From: CBDCNP01 sp965222425
GTDB lineage: Bacteria > Acidobacteriota > Vicinamibacteria > Marinacidobacterales > DATDRI01
Reading direction: 5' to 3'
DNA length: 64,000 nt
Assembly: GCA_965222425.1 (NCBI GenBank)
Contig: CBDCTW010000022.1
Span: forward strand, 620,001 to 684,000
Shown here: positions 42,128 to 51,409 of the stretch, in pieces
How positions within the stretch are numbered: the first letter of the stretch is position 1
Layout of the letters: each line of letters opens with the position of its first letter
The notes under the pieces: generated by a model
Database searches by the model: none
Seen by the model: only the letters and a program-made list of their open reading frames with translations
Told to the model about the DNA's origin: nothing
Program-made: the position numbers and the translations under genes

Positions 42128-42520
42128 ATGGGGGGAGTGGACTCTTCGGATCAGCCGGTGGAACGAAGCCAGGGCGTGAGCTCCGAGCGGGAACGTCGGT
42201 GGGGAGTGATTGGCGGGATCTCGGGAAGCTTGGTGGGCGGCGGGGCCGCTTTGATCGGCGTCTTCATCGACGGCATGCCCTGGTACACGTCAGGACCCTA
42301 CCCTCGCGCGTTCGCAGAAGCCCGGCTTCTCGCGATCGACGTCTACCTAATGGCGATGCTGGTCATCGGCGCAGCGTTTTCGACAGCCGGCATCGTGTTT
42401 TCTCGCCGCAGCCCATACCCGAGAACCGACGCCTTCGGGGCCGGCCTGATGGGCACGATACTGATGGCAATGAGCGGAGTCATCCTCTTCATTCGCCTCG
42501 TGGCGCTCATCCGCGGATAG
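42128..42520 (+). CDS. Hypothetical small membrane protein
   Basis: 130 residues from ATG 42128; the open frame starts earlier at 42008, but that part overlaps the peptidase remnant. Three hydrophobic helices can be seen: WGVIGGISGSLVGGGAALIG, LMAMLVIGAAFSTAGIVF and GLMGTILMAMSGVILFIRLV. There are no motifs I recognise. The last 14 bases overlap the end of the sulfatase pseudogene on the other strand. It may be a real orphan gene or a leftover. Confidence 0.55.
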   Translation: MGGVDSSDQPVERSQGVSSERERRWGVIGGISGSLVGGGAALIGVFIDGMPWYTSGPYPRAFAEARLLAIDVYLMAMLVIGAAFSTAGIVFSRRSPYPRTDAFGAGLMGTILMAMSGVILFIRLVALIRG

Positions 42521-43880
42521 CCACGCCGCGCATGTGTTGGGCCATCGTCATCGCCTGTTCAGGGAGACCCCCGCCACCCGTGCCACCTAGAACGCTGTCG
42601 TGGAGCGACGTCATGAAGGAGCGTGTAGAAGGCAACGTGAACGTGGAATTACTGTAGGCGTGCTCGAAGACCGCGCCCTCGGCCGCCAATTGTTCGATGT
42701 ACGGCGTCGTCCGACGGTTGTAGCCGTAGACGCTCATGAAGTCCGCCCCTGCACTATCGATGACATACACGATGACGTTTGGCTTTTGGGTGTTCCTCCA
42801 ACCGCTAAGCGTGGGGGCGACCCAGAGCGCGACGGCCCCTACCCGATCCGACGTCGCGGTCAGCACCAAGCTCACCGCTTCGCCCTCGAAGCGGGTCAGA
42901 TCCAGGCTATGCTGTGCCCAACGTTCGCTGTCGGAGTAGGCTTCCTTCAGGAGCGTGACCGCGTCACCACCCAGCGGTTGCGCGGTAATCGCAAAATGGA
43001 CTGGGGCGTCGTCGAGAACCACCCCCAACCCAACGTCGAAACGTCCGCCATTGGGCACGCGCACGCGGTACTCCAACTGCGCTGGCGCGTGCGTGTACAA
43101 CGCCCGTCGTTGGATGTTACCACTGAGGATTGGGGCCACGCCGACTTCCGCGTCAGCGGAAGCTGCCTCCGCAGGGATGAGACGGACCGAAAGAATGTCA
43201 ATGCTTCCAACTCCCGATCCCGCAAAGATCCGCAGGCCGAGCTGCTTCCACGGTTCATCTCACTCCTCCTCCTGCCGACCGACTTGAAGGAGGTACGTGT
43301 GTTCCGAGCCGTCGGCGATGACAGGTGCTTCATCTCCGAAATACCTGAACGGCCACCCGCCTGCCGGTGCAAATCCTGGGGCGGGAGTTTGAGAGGGGTC
43401 GGGCCGCTCAGTCAGGTTGAACACCAGTGCGACGGAAGAGATTCCTGGTTGAGCTCGAGCACGCACTGAGACGTAGCTCCAATCTTCGCGTCTCAAGTCG
43501 GGTACGTCGATGTAGATTTGTCCATCATGTGCACGGAGACCGGTCTGGCCCGTGAAGTAGTTCGCATCGGTGATGTCGAGGCGCAATGCGTCGTCGAGCT
43601 GTGTCAACCGTACCGGCTTGGATTCCGCATAACCAATCGGTTTCCACTCGGGTTGGGGTTCATCGAAGCGCCACTCCACCGCCTCAGGAAGGTCCTCGGG
43701 AACCTCGGAGCCCTCGACCGTCGCCACATCAAGATGCTCTTCGAGGTGAAGGGGCATCTCGGCTCTCAGCGGCGCTGGGCCGGACTCGCAACCGACACCG
43801 CTCAATACCACAAGACCGGCCAGCACCTGCCACAGCGAGCGTCTATGGATCTCGTGAATCACTTGCTTGAAGCCTGCCAC
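42507..43880 (-). pseudogene. Secreted sulfatase-family protein, frameshifted and truncated
   Basis: The N-terminal part has a lipoprotein signal (LAGLVVLSGVGCESG) and a carbohydrate-binding-like beta domain (DWSYVSVRARAQPGISSVAL). A frameshift near 43260 separates it from the rest, including KPNVIVYVIDSAGADFMSVY then YNRRTTPYIEQLAAEGAVFE, the alkaline-phosphatase-superfamily start of sulfatases. The usual formylglycine motif C/S-x-P-S-R is replaced by FTLPSTRSF with no Cys or Ser at the key place. The sequence ends at QHMRGVAIRG, only a short way into the catalytic domain, so about two thirds are gone. Confidence 0.8.
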
Positions 43881-43882
43881 GA

Positions 43883-43938
43883 TTCCCTCACCCTACCCTC
43901 TCCCAAAGGGAGAGGAATAAAGGTTGGAAGCCATCTTT
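43883..43938. repeat. Dispersed palindromic repeat, copy D
   Basis: The core CCTCTCCC AAA GGGAGAGG at 43897-43915 has left flank CCCTCACCCTAC and right flank AATAAAGG then GGAAGCCATC. Same pattern as the copies near 5821 and 8574. It lies just downstream of the O-methyltransferase-like gene and upstream of the sulfatase pseudogene start. Confidence 0.75.
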
Positions 43939-43950
43939 GTTTACGCTCTC

Positions 43951-45051
43951 TTACTGATGAGGTGAGGAGAATCTCTTTAGACCCACGAATGGTCGACTTT
44001 CCTCACGAGCGGGTGACTCGAAAGCAACTCGAGTCATCATTTTGTGCGCAATGATGACGGCCTCGGTCATTCCGGGAGCGGGGTGGATTTCGTGCTTCGA
44101 AAAGCCCGCTTCCTCGAACATCTGCTTGTACTGTGCGAACGTGTAGGCATCTCCCCTTGGTGTCGAACACAACATGGTGAGGGGGAACATCGCTGCTTCC
44201 GGCGGTGATATCCGGTCGTCATTGGGCACGAACTCCAGGGTCATCGCCCGCCCACCCGGCTTGAGGGCACCGTGAACCTTCCTCGCCAGCTCCGTACAGG
44301 TAGGGACGTCGAAATGATGAAAGAAGTTGGTGAGAAGAACGAGGTCGTAATCGGTGCCGTAATCCACGTCGAATGCGCTCCCCGGCTTGAGATGATGTCG
44401 ATCGCCCACCCCGGCCGCCTGGGCATTCTCCGTTGCGACCTCCAAAACGGCGGGCCAATCGACCGCAAAAATCTCAGCCTCGGGGTTCTTCTGCGCGACG
44501 TGGATTCCGAAGAGGCCATGCCCGGCCGCGATGTCCAGCACTTTAATCGGTCCTCGGGGCGGCCCGACGAGCTCGGCGATGAACTGCGCCGAGGGAGCGA
44601 TGAGCGGGGCCATACCCCGCGCAAACTCGATCCATAGCGGGTTCTCGGCGGTAACCGATCCGTCTTCCACCATGAGCGTCCCGCCCTTTCGGACGGCACC
44701 GGCAATATCCCGAAACGAATCCGTAAGCTTTGGCGCCAAGAGAAAACGAGTTGCTACCCCGATGTAAGCGGGCGAGCTCTTGTCGAGGAAAAGGGCGGTC
44801 TCGGGAGTAAGGCCATAGCTACGATCGGCCTTCGTCAAGAACCCGACAACCACGAGGTAGTCACAGAGAATGCGCACTCCTCGCTCGGAGGCGTCGAGCC
44901 GCTTGGCCAACGCATCCGCAGTGGTCACCCCCTTGGCGATCTCGGTGAACAGGCCCAAATCGATCGCACCCCTCAATGCTTCAGTGCGTTGGTACGCGTT
45001 GAGAATATTGGAGATGAGCTCCGGTGAGGGAGGTGCTTGTTTGTTATTCAT
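43951..45051 (-). CDS. Acetylserotonin O-methyltransferase-like methyltransferase
   Basis: 366 residues. The winged-helix dimerisation region (AYQRTEALRGAIDLGLFTEI, ERGVRILCDYLVVVGFL) precedes a SAM fold with IKVLDIAAGHGLFGIHVAQ (motif I), IFAVDWPAVLEVA and YDLVLLTNFFHHFDVPT. A final segment FEEAGFSKHEIHPAPGMTEA is typical. A 30-residue basic tail (ESPAREESRPFVG) extends past the normal end. These enzymes methylate hydroxyl groups on small molecules such as polyketides, carotenoids and quinone precursors. The gene is 15 bases after caxA-like and part of its operon. Confidence 0.85.
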   Translation of the reverse strand: MNNKQAPPSPELISNILNAYQRTEALRGAIDLGLFTEIAKGVTTADALAKRLDASERGVRILCDYLVVVGFLTKADRSYGLTPETALFLDKSSPAYIGVATRFLLAPKLTDSFRDIAGAVRKGGTLMVEDGSVTAENPLWIEFARGMAPLIAPSAQFIAELVGPPRGPIKVLDIAAGHGLFGIHVAQKNPEAEIFAVDWPAVLEVATENAQAAGVGDRHHLKPGSAFDVDYGTDYDLVLLTNFFHHFDVPTCTELARKVHGALKPGGRAMTLEFVPNDDRISPPEAAMFPLTMLCSTPRGDAYTFAQYKQMFEEAGFSKHEIHPAPGMTEAVIIAHKMMTRVAFESPAREESRPFVGLKRFSSPHQ

Positions 45052-45066
45052 AAAAGCCTCACGAGT

Positions 45067-46155
45067 TTATGCCGGTAAGAAGTAGAAAGTGATGGCGAGC
45101 ATCACGTACACCGCGAGCATTTGCACGCCTTCCATCCAATGGGTCAGGCCGTCCTGGCTGACCACGACGATGACGCCCACCGCCATGGCGATTGCCACCA
45201 CCTCCATCGTCGTAAACCTCAGATCCATAGGCCCCGGGCCAACCGCATAGCTGATGAAAACGAGCAGCGGTGCCGCGAACAAAGCGATTTGAATCGAGGA
45301 GCCCACCGCGATGTTGATGGTAAGATCCATCTTGTTCTTGAGAGCCATGAGCACCGCGGTGGAATGCTCGGCCGCGTTTCCAATCACCGCGACCAGAACG
45401 ACACCGATGAAGACCTGCGTCATGCCCAACACGTGGGCCGCGACTTCCACCGATTTGATGAAAAGCTCGCTCATGAAAGCTACCGATGCGGCCGCCCCTA
45501 ACAGGACGAGAAACGAAGTCCGCTTTGACCAAATCTCTCCCTCGGGCGCTTTGTCCCCCGAATGCGATCCTCCCACATAGAGGTGGGAGTGCGTTTTCAA
45601 TATGAAAATGAGGGAAACGAGGTATGTGGCCATGAGGACCACCGCGATCATGAGGCTCGTCTGCTGCTCGCTCCGGAGCGCGCTGTCGCCCGCAATCATG
45701 TGAAAGATCGCCGGAATGGTGAGACCGATAGCGCTCAGGAGAAGCATGGTGGAGCCATGTCCCGCTGCGACCGGATTGAAGGTTTGTCTTTGGAATCGGA
45801 CACCACCCAGAAATGCAGAGAGCCCGAAGACCAGCAGGACGTTGCCGATGATGGAACCGGTTATCGACGCCTTGACCAGATCGTGCAGACCGGCCCGCAG
45901 AGCGATGATCCCAATGATCAACTCTGCCGCGTTTCCAAACGTTGCGTTCAGAAAGGCCCCCATACCTTCCCCGACCCGCTCCGCCAGGTGCTCAGTCGCT
46001 TTCCCCATGAGGCCGGCTAAAGGGATGATGGCCAAGCCCGAGGTGATGAATACCGGCAGCCCGCCCTGATGAAACACATACTCGAGCAGGAACGAAATGG
46101 GAATGAAGACTAGCAGTAAAAGAAGGAAGTTCTCGGCCGCGAAAAGTCTTTTCAT
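45067..46155 (-). CDS. Ca2+/H+ antiporter (CaxA/CaCA family)
   Basis: 362 residues from ATG 46155. Eleven or so membrane helices and the two hallmark alpha-repeats: FLNATFGNAAELIIGIIALR and VAVIGNAAEHSTAVLMALKN. The paired GNAAE glutamates bind the cation in VCX/CAX exchangers. It should export Ca2+ from the cytoplasm in exchange for H+. It lies between the radical SAM gene (24 bases upstream) and the methyltransferase gene (15 bases downstream), all in one direction. Confidence 0.92.
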   Translation of the reverse strand: MKRLFAAENFLLLLLVFIPISFLLEYVFHQGGLPVFITSGLAIIPLAGLMGKATEHLAERVGEGMGAFLNATFGNAAELIIGIIALRAGLHDLVKASITGSIIGNVLLVFGLSAFLGGVRFQRQTFNPVAAGHGSTMLLLSAIGLTIPAIFHMIAGDSALRSEQQTSLMIAVVLMATYLVSLIFILKTHSHLYVGGSHSGDKAPEGEIWSKRTSFLVLLGAAASVAFMSELFIKSVEVAAHVLGMTQVFIGVVLVAVIGNAAEHSTAVLMALKNKMDLTINIAVGSSIQIALFAAPLLVFISYAVGPGPMDLRFTTMEVVAIAMAVGVIVVVSQDGLTHWMEGVQMLAVYVMLAITFYFLPA

Positions 46156-46179
46156 GAGCTGACCCAAATCGGCCGGATG

Positions 46180-47100
46180 TTACATCGCACTGGCCAAGGT
46201 TGACAACCTATTGGGTGCTTCGGTTAGGCACGGCGAGAGAAACCGGCCGGCGAACCCGTCGACGCTCACGCCGACGCGGCCAGGCATGATCTCTTGAGCG
46301 ATGCTCACCATTCGCTCCCGATAACCAATACCGATCGAGTCGGGGTCCAATCTCTCCATGGCACCGGGAAGGCCGGTGGCACGGGTACGGGCTCCATCCG
46401 GGCTCCCATCCCCTCCGATAAAGTGATCGACGATGACGCCGTCCGCGACACGCGCGATACGCTCGAAGAATCGGCGGGGCTCGGAAATCGGCAGGAGCGG
46501 AGATACCGTGATGACAACGCGCAGGCCGGCTGCCTTCAGCGTGGCCGCCGCTTCGAATCTTTTCTCGATCGAGCTCGCGAGCGGCGGTAAGCCGGGGATA
46601 CTTTCGCGATCGGTTTCGATCGAAATGTGAAAACGCAGATCGCACTGCCCCACTAATTCACGATAGAGGTCGGTGTATTGCGTCACCAAATGCGTGTGGG
46701 TCTGCACGATAAGAACATCGGGAGCCGATTCATTCATCGCTTCCAGCAGGCTTTCCGTCACCCGGAAGGTCGATTCCTGAGGCACGAAGGGGTCGGTGGA
46801 GCTCGAAAAAAAGATGCCGAAACCACCCCGAGCGCGTTCCGCCCATCGACGCTCCCTTTGATACTGGCTCCGGTAGGCCTCGGCGGCATTCGTGCGGACC
46901 TCGAGGAAGCTCCCCCAGGCCGCGCCACGAGTCAGCCAGCGGTTGTGCTGCACATAACAGCCGACACCGCAGAGAGACTTTCCGAACGTACATCCTCGGT
47001 AGGGCTGCATGGAATGAGAAGTGACCGTCTTAAGGTAGCCCGAAGTGCGAGTGAGGATGCTCCGAACGCGAGTTTTCGTGATAGTTACGCCCATAGCCAT
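46180..47100 (-). CDS. SPL-type radical SAM protein with unusual cysteine spacing
   Basis: 306 residues. The iron-sulfur motif reads PYRGCTFGKSLCGVGCYVQ, giving Cys-x6-Cys-x3-Cys instead of the usual CxxxCxxC, within a context (QPYRGC...CYVQHN) that matches spore-photoproduct-lyase-like proteins. Further family features: FFSSSTDPFVPQE, VLIVQTHTHLVTQYTDL, FHISIETDRESIPGLPP and VVITVSPLLPI. SPL proteins use radical chemistry, and the substrate of this non-sporulating lineage is unknown. It heads the operon with caxA-like and the O-methyltransferase. Confidence 0.85.
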   Translation of the reverse strand: MAMGVTITKTRVRSILTRTSGYLKTVTSHSMQPYRGCTFGKSLCGVGCYVQHNRWLTRGAAWGSFLEVRTNAAEAYRSQYQRERRWAERARGGFGIFFSSSTDPFVPQESTFRVTESLLEAMNESAPDVLIVQTHTHLVTQYTDLYRELVGQCDLRFHISIETDRESIPGLPPLASSIEKRFEAAATLKAAGLRVVITVSPLLPISEPRRFFERIARVADGVIVDHFIGGDGSPDGARTRATGLPGAMERLDPDSIGIGYRERMVSIAQEIMPGRVGVSVDGFAGRFLSPCLTEAPNRLSTLASAM

Positions 47101-47207
47101 CTACAGCCTAGCTTCCAGCCACGATAGCACGTCGCACACCATTCGGTCCCGATTCGTCGTCTTCCCTGGCTTCCTTACCCGGGGGGCGCCGGTCAGGAGT
47201 AGAGCGT

Positions 47208-48230
47208 TCACTCTTGAGATTCTGGGGATTCCTTGGTCTCCGATTCACCGGGTGGTGACGCGTCCTTCATGTCAGGCGCTGACGCTTCGGCTCTGGTCAC
47301 CCCTTCGTACAAAGCCAACTGACCGCCGTAGAACGCCAATCGAACGACCAGCTTCGCGACCAAATATGCCTGACCGATTACGAAAGCGAGCACGACTCCA
47401 GTCATCGTGGACTGCCCCGCTCCGGGAGCCACGAACGAGTACAAGCCGAGTAGCACAATCGCCAGGACGGCTAGCCCATAGTAGAGCCCGAACGTCTTCC
47501 CTGGATGGGAAAGGACAAACAGGAAGCCTCGCAGCGCCGCGAGAACCATGCTGCTCCGGTCCTCCACGAAAGTGGCGATCTTCGCATAGTCGAATGCCAT
47601 GTTGACCAGAGTAAGAAAAAACACGACAACGGCCGTTCCCAGTACCACGTACATCAGGACGGTTCCTTCCACCGTCACATCCCGGGTCCAGTAATCGATT
47701 CGCCGAAAAAGCCATCCAGCGAACCGGTAAACGAGGTAGTACAGCGCGCCGGCCAGAACCACCAGACGGAGGAAACGGAAGAAAAACCGTCCACCAGAAG
47801 AGAGAAACCGGCTCAGACCGAAGAAGCCTTCCGATTTGGAGAAGCGGTCCAGGATGCCTCCGGTAAAGAGCGTCCAAACGAGAGCGTAGAAAACCCCCAG
47901 ACCAACGACACCCGGGAACTGTTGGAAAAGACCACCGAACAGCCAGCCTTCTATATTGTTGTAGAAGGCTCCCGCCCCGACGACGGTTGGAGTGAACGTG
48001 CGCTCAAGCCCCGCCGCCTCTTGGCGAAACTCTCCATACCAACCCACATCGAAACCAGTTGCCAACTCTTCGTGCACGAGGCTGGAACCGATCGACGAGC
48101 GAATCGTTTCCGACATAACGACTCCGGCGGGAAGAGCGATCGCGAAATTGACCAGCCACAGCCAGGTCACTAAACCGAGAGATTCGATAGGGCGCCACAA
48201 ACCGACAAAGATGGCTCTTAGTGCGGACAT
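47208..48230 (-). CDS. Hypothetical multi-pass membrane protein
   Basis: 340 residues from ATG 48230, which has a GGGAGGAAT site. About six hydrophobic helices (WLWLVNFAIALPAGVVM, VVGLGVFYALVWTLFTGG, LMYVVLGTAVVVFFLTLV, LYYGLAVLAIVLLGLYSFVA), and an acidic C-terminal tail (SPPGESETKESPESQE) in the cytoplasm. No family that I can name. It starts 14 bases after the M1 peptidase stop, so it is the second gene of that operon. Confidence 0.75.
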   Translation of the reverse strand: MSALRAIFVGLWRPIESLGLVTWLWLVNFAIALPAGVVMSETIRSSIGSSLVHEELATGFDVGWYGEFRQEAAGLERTFTPTVVGAGAFYNNIEGWLFGGLFQQFPGVVGLGVFYALVWTLFTGGILDRFSKSEGFFGLSRFLSSGGRFFFRFLRLVVLAGALYYLVYRFAGWLFRRIDYWTRDVTVEGTVLMYVVLGTAVVVFFLTLVNMAFDYAKIATFVEDRSSMVLAALRGFLFVLSHPGKTFGLYYGLAVLAIVLLGLYSFVAPGAGQSTMTGVVLAFVIGQAYLVAKLVVRLAFYGGQLALYEGVTRAEASAPDMKDASPPGESETKESPESQE

Positions 48231-48244
48231 ATTCCTCCCCTCGG

Positions 48245-50305
48245 CTACACGAAGAACGCGAACGTCATCAGAACGTCCTGAAGCCAAATCATCCACTTCG
48301 AAGCCCACTTTATCGCCGGGAACTTGGATGCAGGCTTCAGGAGCTGCGAATTATTGGTGTAATAAAGATCCAGGACTAACTTTCGATCTGGATCGACGAC
48401 CGCGTACTTGAGCTTCGCCGGCCGTTCTTCGACATAGAGCTCCCAACGCGAAGCACCGTCCCACGCCTTGCGAACCTCGGTACCATCGTCGAAGACCATC
48501 AGGACATCGACCGGAAAAATAGCGCTGCCCCTCCGGCGAACCACGACCTCGGTGCGATAGAGCCTGGCTTCTTCATCGGGGCCCTCCGGCTCGGAGTAGA
48601 TCAACTTTCCTTCTCGCTCGACGAATCCTTTGATTTCAATCGGATCGCTCGCCACCGATTGAATGGCGTAGTCGAAGGTTTCCGAGCCCCCGTGCACCTG
48701 GTCGAAGAACCAGGTGAGGTCGGTCTCCGCAACCTCGTTGGCAACGTCGAAAAAATCTTGCGGCCGCGGGTGTCCGAAGCGGAAACGCGCGAAAAATGTG
48801 CACATGATCTCTTGGAGTGTGTCCCAACCCAGATAGCGCTCGAGCGTGAGGAGCCAAAGTGCCGTCTTGTTGTAGCTAATCGCGCTGGCCGATGCGGGAA
48901 AGTACTTGTACGTCGGCGTGGATTGAAGATCTGCCGTCGCCACCGATCGATAGCCGTCGAGCCGGCTGCCCCCCACCCGCGTACCCTTGATGTCCCTGAA
49001 TAACACGGGGAGGAATCCGCCGCGGATCCGCATCCCGGGAGGCCTCAGGTAACGCCGCACCAACATGCGGTCGCCGTAGGTGACCTCCATCGTGCGCGCG
49101 GTGGAGAACGTGTTGAGCCCTTCGTCCAACCACGCGAACTCGAACTCGTTGTTGCCTACTAACCCATACCAGAACTGATGACCGGCCTCGTGAACCGTTA
49201 CTCCCTCCGGCGAGCCGCCCCCGAAAGGATTGAAGAGGCGTGTGCCACAAGTAAAGATAGTGGGATACTCCATTCCACCCGCCCCGGAGCCGAACGCGGG
49301 ATCGACCACGGTGATGTGGTCATAAGGATAAGGACCGAACCACTTGCCGTAATTGAGAAGCGCCGCGGCGGTCGCGTCGAGATGCCGCTCGGCTTGATCG
49401 AGGTGCTCGGGCTGGATGAGTAGTCGCATGTCAATCGATGGCAGCCCCGGCTCCTCGAAAACCGACTCCCGCACCAGGTAGTCGGGACTCGTGGTCCAGG
49501 TGAAATCGTGGACGTCCTCTTGCCGGTATCGGTGGGTGACCGTCTCGTCGGGATTGACTTCCAAATCTACTTCTTTCCCGGTCGCTCCAAGGACATACGC
49601 CTTCGGCACCGTCATGCTAACGTCGTAGACTCCGTAGTCCGAATAGAACTCGGTGGCGGCGTGGAATTGATGATTGTTCCAACCTTCTTCCTCGAACACA
49701 CCGAGCTTCGGAAACCAATGGGAGAGAAAGAAGAAGTTTCCCCGGAAACCCGTGCGGGTGAACGTACGCGGAATCTTCGATCTCCAGGCCACCTCGATCT
49801 GGATGGTCTCGTCGGGCCCCACCGGTGTGGGAAGCCGCACCAACATGACCGTTCGATCGTCAGAGTTTCCATCGTCCGGCGAGGCGTAGCGCATCAAGCC
49901 GGTCAGGTCGTTGCCCGTGTAGCCCATCCCGGGCAACAGTTTGATGGATTTGACTTCCACGTACCCCCAGTCGCCTTCTTCGATCCGGAGGTCGGCCGGC
50001 AAGCGTCCGCGCAACCGGCTTTCTAGAAGCCATGTGCTCCGGTTGTTCCTCCAGGCGTTCCAGTAGAGATGGAACCAAAGCTCGTCGGTCGGCTGCTCTT
50101 GGACGTTGGTCCAGGTGATGGTCTCTCGCCCGGATAGCGCCTTGCTCTCCGGATCCAACGTGACTTCGATCCGGTAGTTCGCGTTGCGAGTCGTCGCGGC
50201 GTCCGTCTCTACCGGCTCTTCCTGAGCGAAGAGAGGTGAAGCTGACGATAATCCGAGCGCTACGACCCAAGCCGAGCATCGGAGAAGCGAAATGAAGCTC
50301 TTCAT
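48245..50305 (-). CDS. M1-family (aminopeptidase N-like) zinc metallopeptidase, secreted
   Basis: 686 residues with a signal peptide (AWVVALGLSSASPLFAQ) and an AGGAGG site. The zinc motif is VHEAGHQFWYGLVGNNEFEF (His372, Glu373, His376) with the third ligand Glu395 in WLDEGLNTF. A substrate-binding GAGGMEYPT block near residue 341 replaces the classic GAMEN. It should cleave N-terminal amino acids from peptides outside the cytoplasm. A TATAAT box (50359-50364, minus) lies about 54 bases before the start. It is divergent from the epimerase gene. Confidence 0.92.
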   Translation of the reverse strand: MKSFISLLRCSAWVVALGLSSASPLFAQEEPVETDAATTRNANYRIEVTLDPESKALSGRETITWTNVQEQPTDELWFHLYWNAWRNNRSTWLLESRLRGRLPADLRIEEGDWGYVEVKSIKLLPGMGYTGNDLTGLMRYASPDDGNSDDRTVMLVRLPTPVGPDETIQIEVAWRSKIPRTFTRTGFRGNFFFLSHWFPKLGVFEEEGWNNHQFHAATEFYSDYGVYDVSMTVPKAYVLGATGKEVDLEVNPDETVTHRYRQEDVHDFTWTTSPDYLVRESVFEEPGLPSIDMRLLIQPEHLDQAERHLDATAAALLNYGKWFGPYPYDHITVVDPAFGSGAGGMEYPTIFTCGTRLFNPFGGGSPEGVTVHEAGHQFWYGLVGNNEFEFAWLDEGLNTFSTARTMEVTYGDRMLVRRYLRPPGMRIRGGFLPVLFRDIKGTRVGGSRLDGYRSVATADLQSTPTYKYFPASASAISYNKTALWLLTLERYLGWDTLQEIMCTFFARFRFGHPRPQDFFDVANEVAETDLTWFFDQVHGGSETFDYAIQSVASDPIEIKGFVEREGKLIYSEPEGPDEEARLYRTEVVVRRRGSAIFPVDVLMVFDDGTEVRKAWDGASRWELYVEERPAKLKYAVVDPDRKLVLDLYYTNNSQLLKPASKFPAIKWASKWMIWLQDVLMTFAFFV

Positions 50306-50358
50306 AAAGGCCTCCTGCCGAAGGGCTTTTTCGAAAAGACCACTCCGGAAAACGCGTG

Positions 50359-50364
50359 ATTATA
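50359..50364 (-). promoter_or_regulatory. -10 box for the M1 peptidase operon
   Basis: The minus strand reads TATAAT with a leader of roughly 50 bases before the ribosome site. No strong -35 was seen. Confidence 0.4.
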
Positions 50365-50425
50365 AGGGCCTCCTTTCCTTGTTTCAAACCGGTATACTTT
50401 GCGTGCCAGCCTAGGAGGGCAAGCC

Positions 50426-51331
50426 ATGAAGATTGCCGTTACCGGGGCCACCGGTCTGATCGGTTCCGCCCTCGGCAAGAGGCTCCACAAGCAAGGGAAC
50501 GAGATCTTGGCGATCACCCGGCGAAAGAATCTCTCGTCACCTTATACCGTCGTCCATTGGGATGTGGAGCGCGGGGAGTTCGATGCGACGGCCCTCGAGG
50601 GTATCGACGCGGTCGTACACTTGGCCGGAGAGACGATCGCGGAAAGATGGAGCGCCAAGAAGAAGGCGCTCATCCGCAGCAGCCGCGTCGAGGGGACTAA
50701 GCTTCTGGTCGAAGGCTTGAAGAGTCTCTCCAAACGGCCCTCGGTCCTCGTCAGCTCATCCGCTCTCGGTTTTTACGGAAACCGGGGTGACGAAGAGCTA
50801 GACGAGAGTGCCGCCCCGGGGACGGGATACTTGCCGGAGATCTGTCAAGACTGGGAATCAGAGGCGGCCCGCGCGAAGGAGCTCGATATGAGAGTCGTGA
50901 GCATGCGGAGTGGCATCGCCTTGTCCACCCAAGGAGGCGCGTTGGCGAAAATACTCTTGCCATTCAAGCTTGGTTTGGGCGGGCCAGTCGGAAGTGGGCG
51001 GCAGTGGATGTCTTGGATTCATATTGATGACGTCGTTGGTGGGTACCACTTCGCCCTTCACCAGCCGGAATTTAGCGGTGTTGCCAACTTGACCGCGCCT
51101 CAACCGGCCCGAAACGCCGAGTTCACCAAAGCGCTGGGACGGGCGTTGTCGCGACCGGCCTTCCTCCCCGCACCAGGGTTTGCGCTGAAGCTGGTTTTCG
51201 GAGAAATGGCTCAGGATCTTTTGTTGGATGGTCAAAAGGTACTGCCGCGCCGCTTGGAGCAAGCGGGGTACAAATTCCAACACCCCGGCTTGGACGAGGC
51301 GCTCCAAGACGTGATCTCGGCGCGGAAATAG
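50426..51331 (+). CDS. NAD-dependent epimerase (TIGR01777/YfcH-type SDR)
   Basis: 301 residues with an AGGAGGG site. The dinucleotide fold starts MKIAVTGATGLIGSALGKRL. Then come AVVHLAGETIAERWSAKKKA, SSSALGFYGNRGDEELDESA with the active-site Ser and Tyr (FYGN) region, and a C-terminal PAFLPAPGFALKLVFGEMA segment typical of the YfcH subgroup. The substrate is unknown; related proteins are linked to cell division and sugar nucleotides. It is divergent from the M1 peptidase and 78 bases before the PBP1A gene. Confidence 0.9.
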   Translation: MKIAVTGATGLIGSALGKRLHKQGNEILAITRRKNLSSPYTVVHWDVERGEFDATALEGIDAVVHLAGETIAERWSAKKKALIRSSRVEGTKLLVEGLKSLSKRPSVLVSSSALGFYGNRGDEELDESAAPGTGYLPEICQDWESEAARAKELDMRVVSMRSGIALSTQGGALAKILLPFKLGLGGPVGSGRQWMSWIHIDDVVGGYHFALHQPEFSGVANLTAPQPARNAEFTKALGRALSRPAFLPAPGFALKLVFGEMAQDLLLDGQKVLPRRLEQAGYKFQHPGLDEALQDVISARK

Positions 51332-51395
51332 TCTTCCCGGGGACACTTCCAGAGAGCTGGGGGACACCCTCCAGAGAGTTCGACGTCGAGCTTGG

Positions 51396-51401
51396 TATAA
51401 T
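51396..51401 (+). promoter_or_regulatory. -10 box for the PBP1A gene
   Basis: TATAAT lies eight bases before the ATG at 51410 with no ribosome site between them, implying a leaderless message. Confidence 0.45.
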
Positions 51402-51409
51402 GACGCGAT

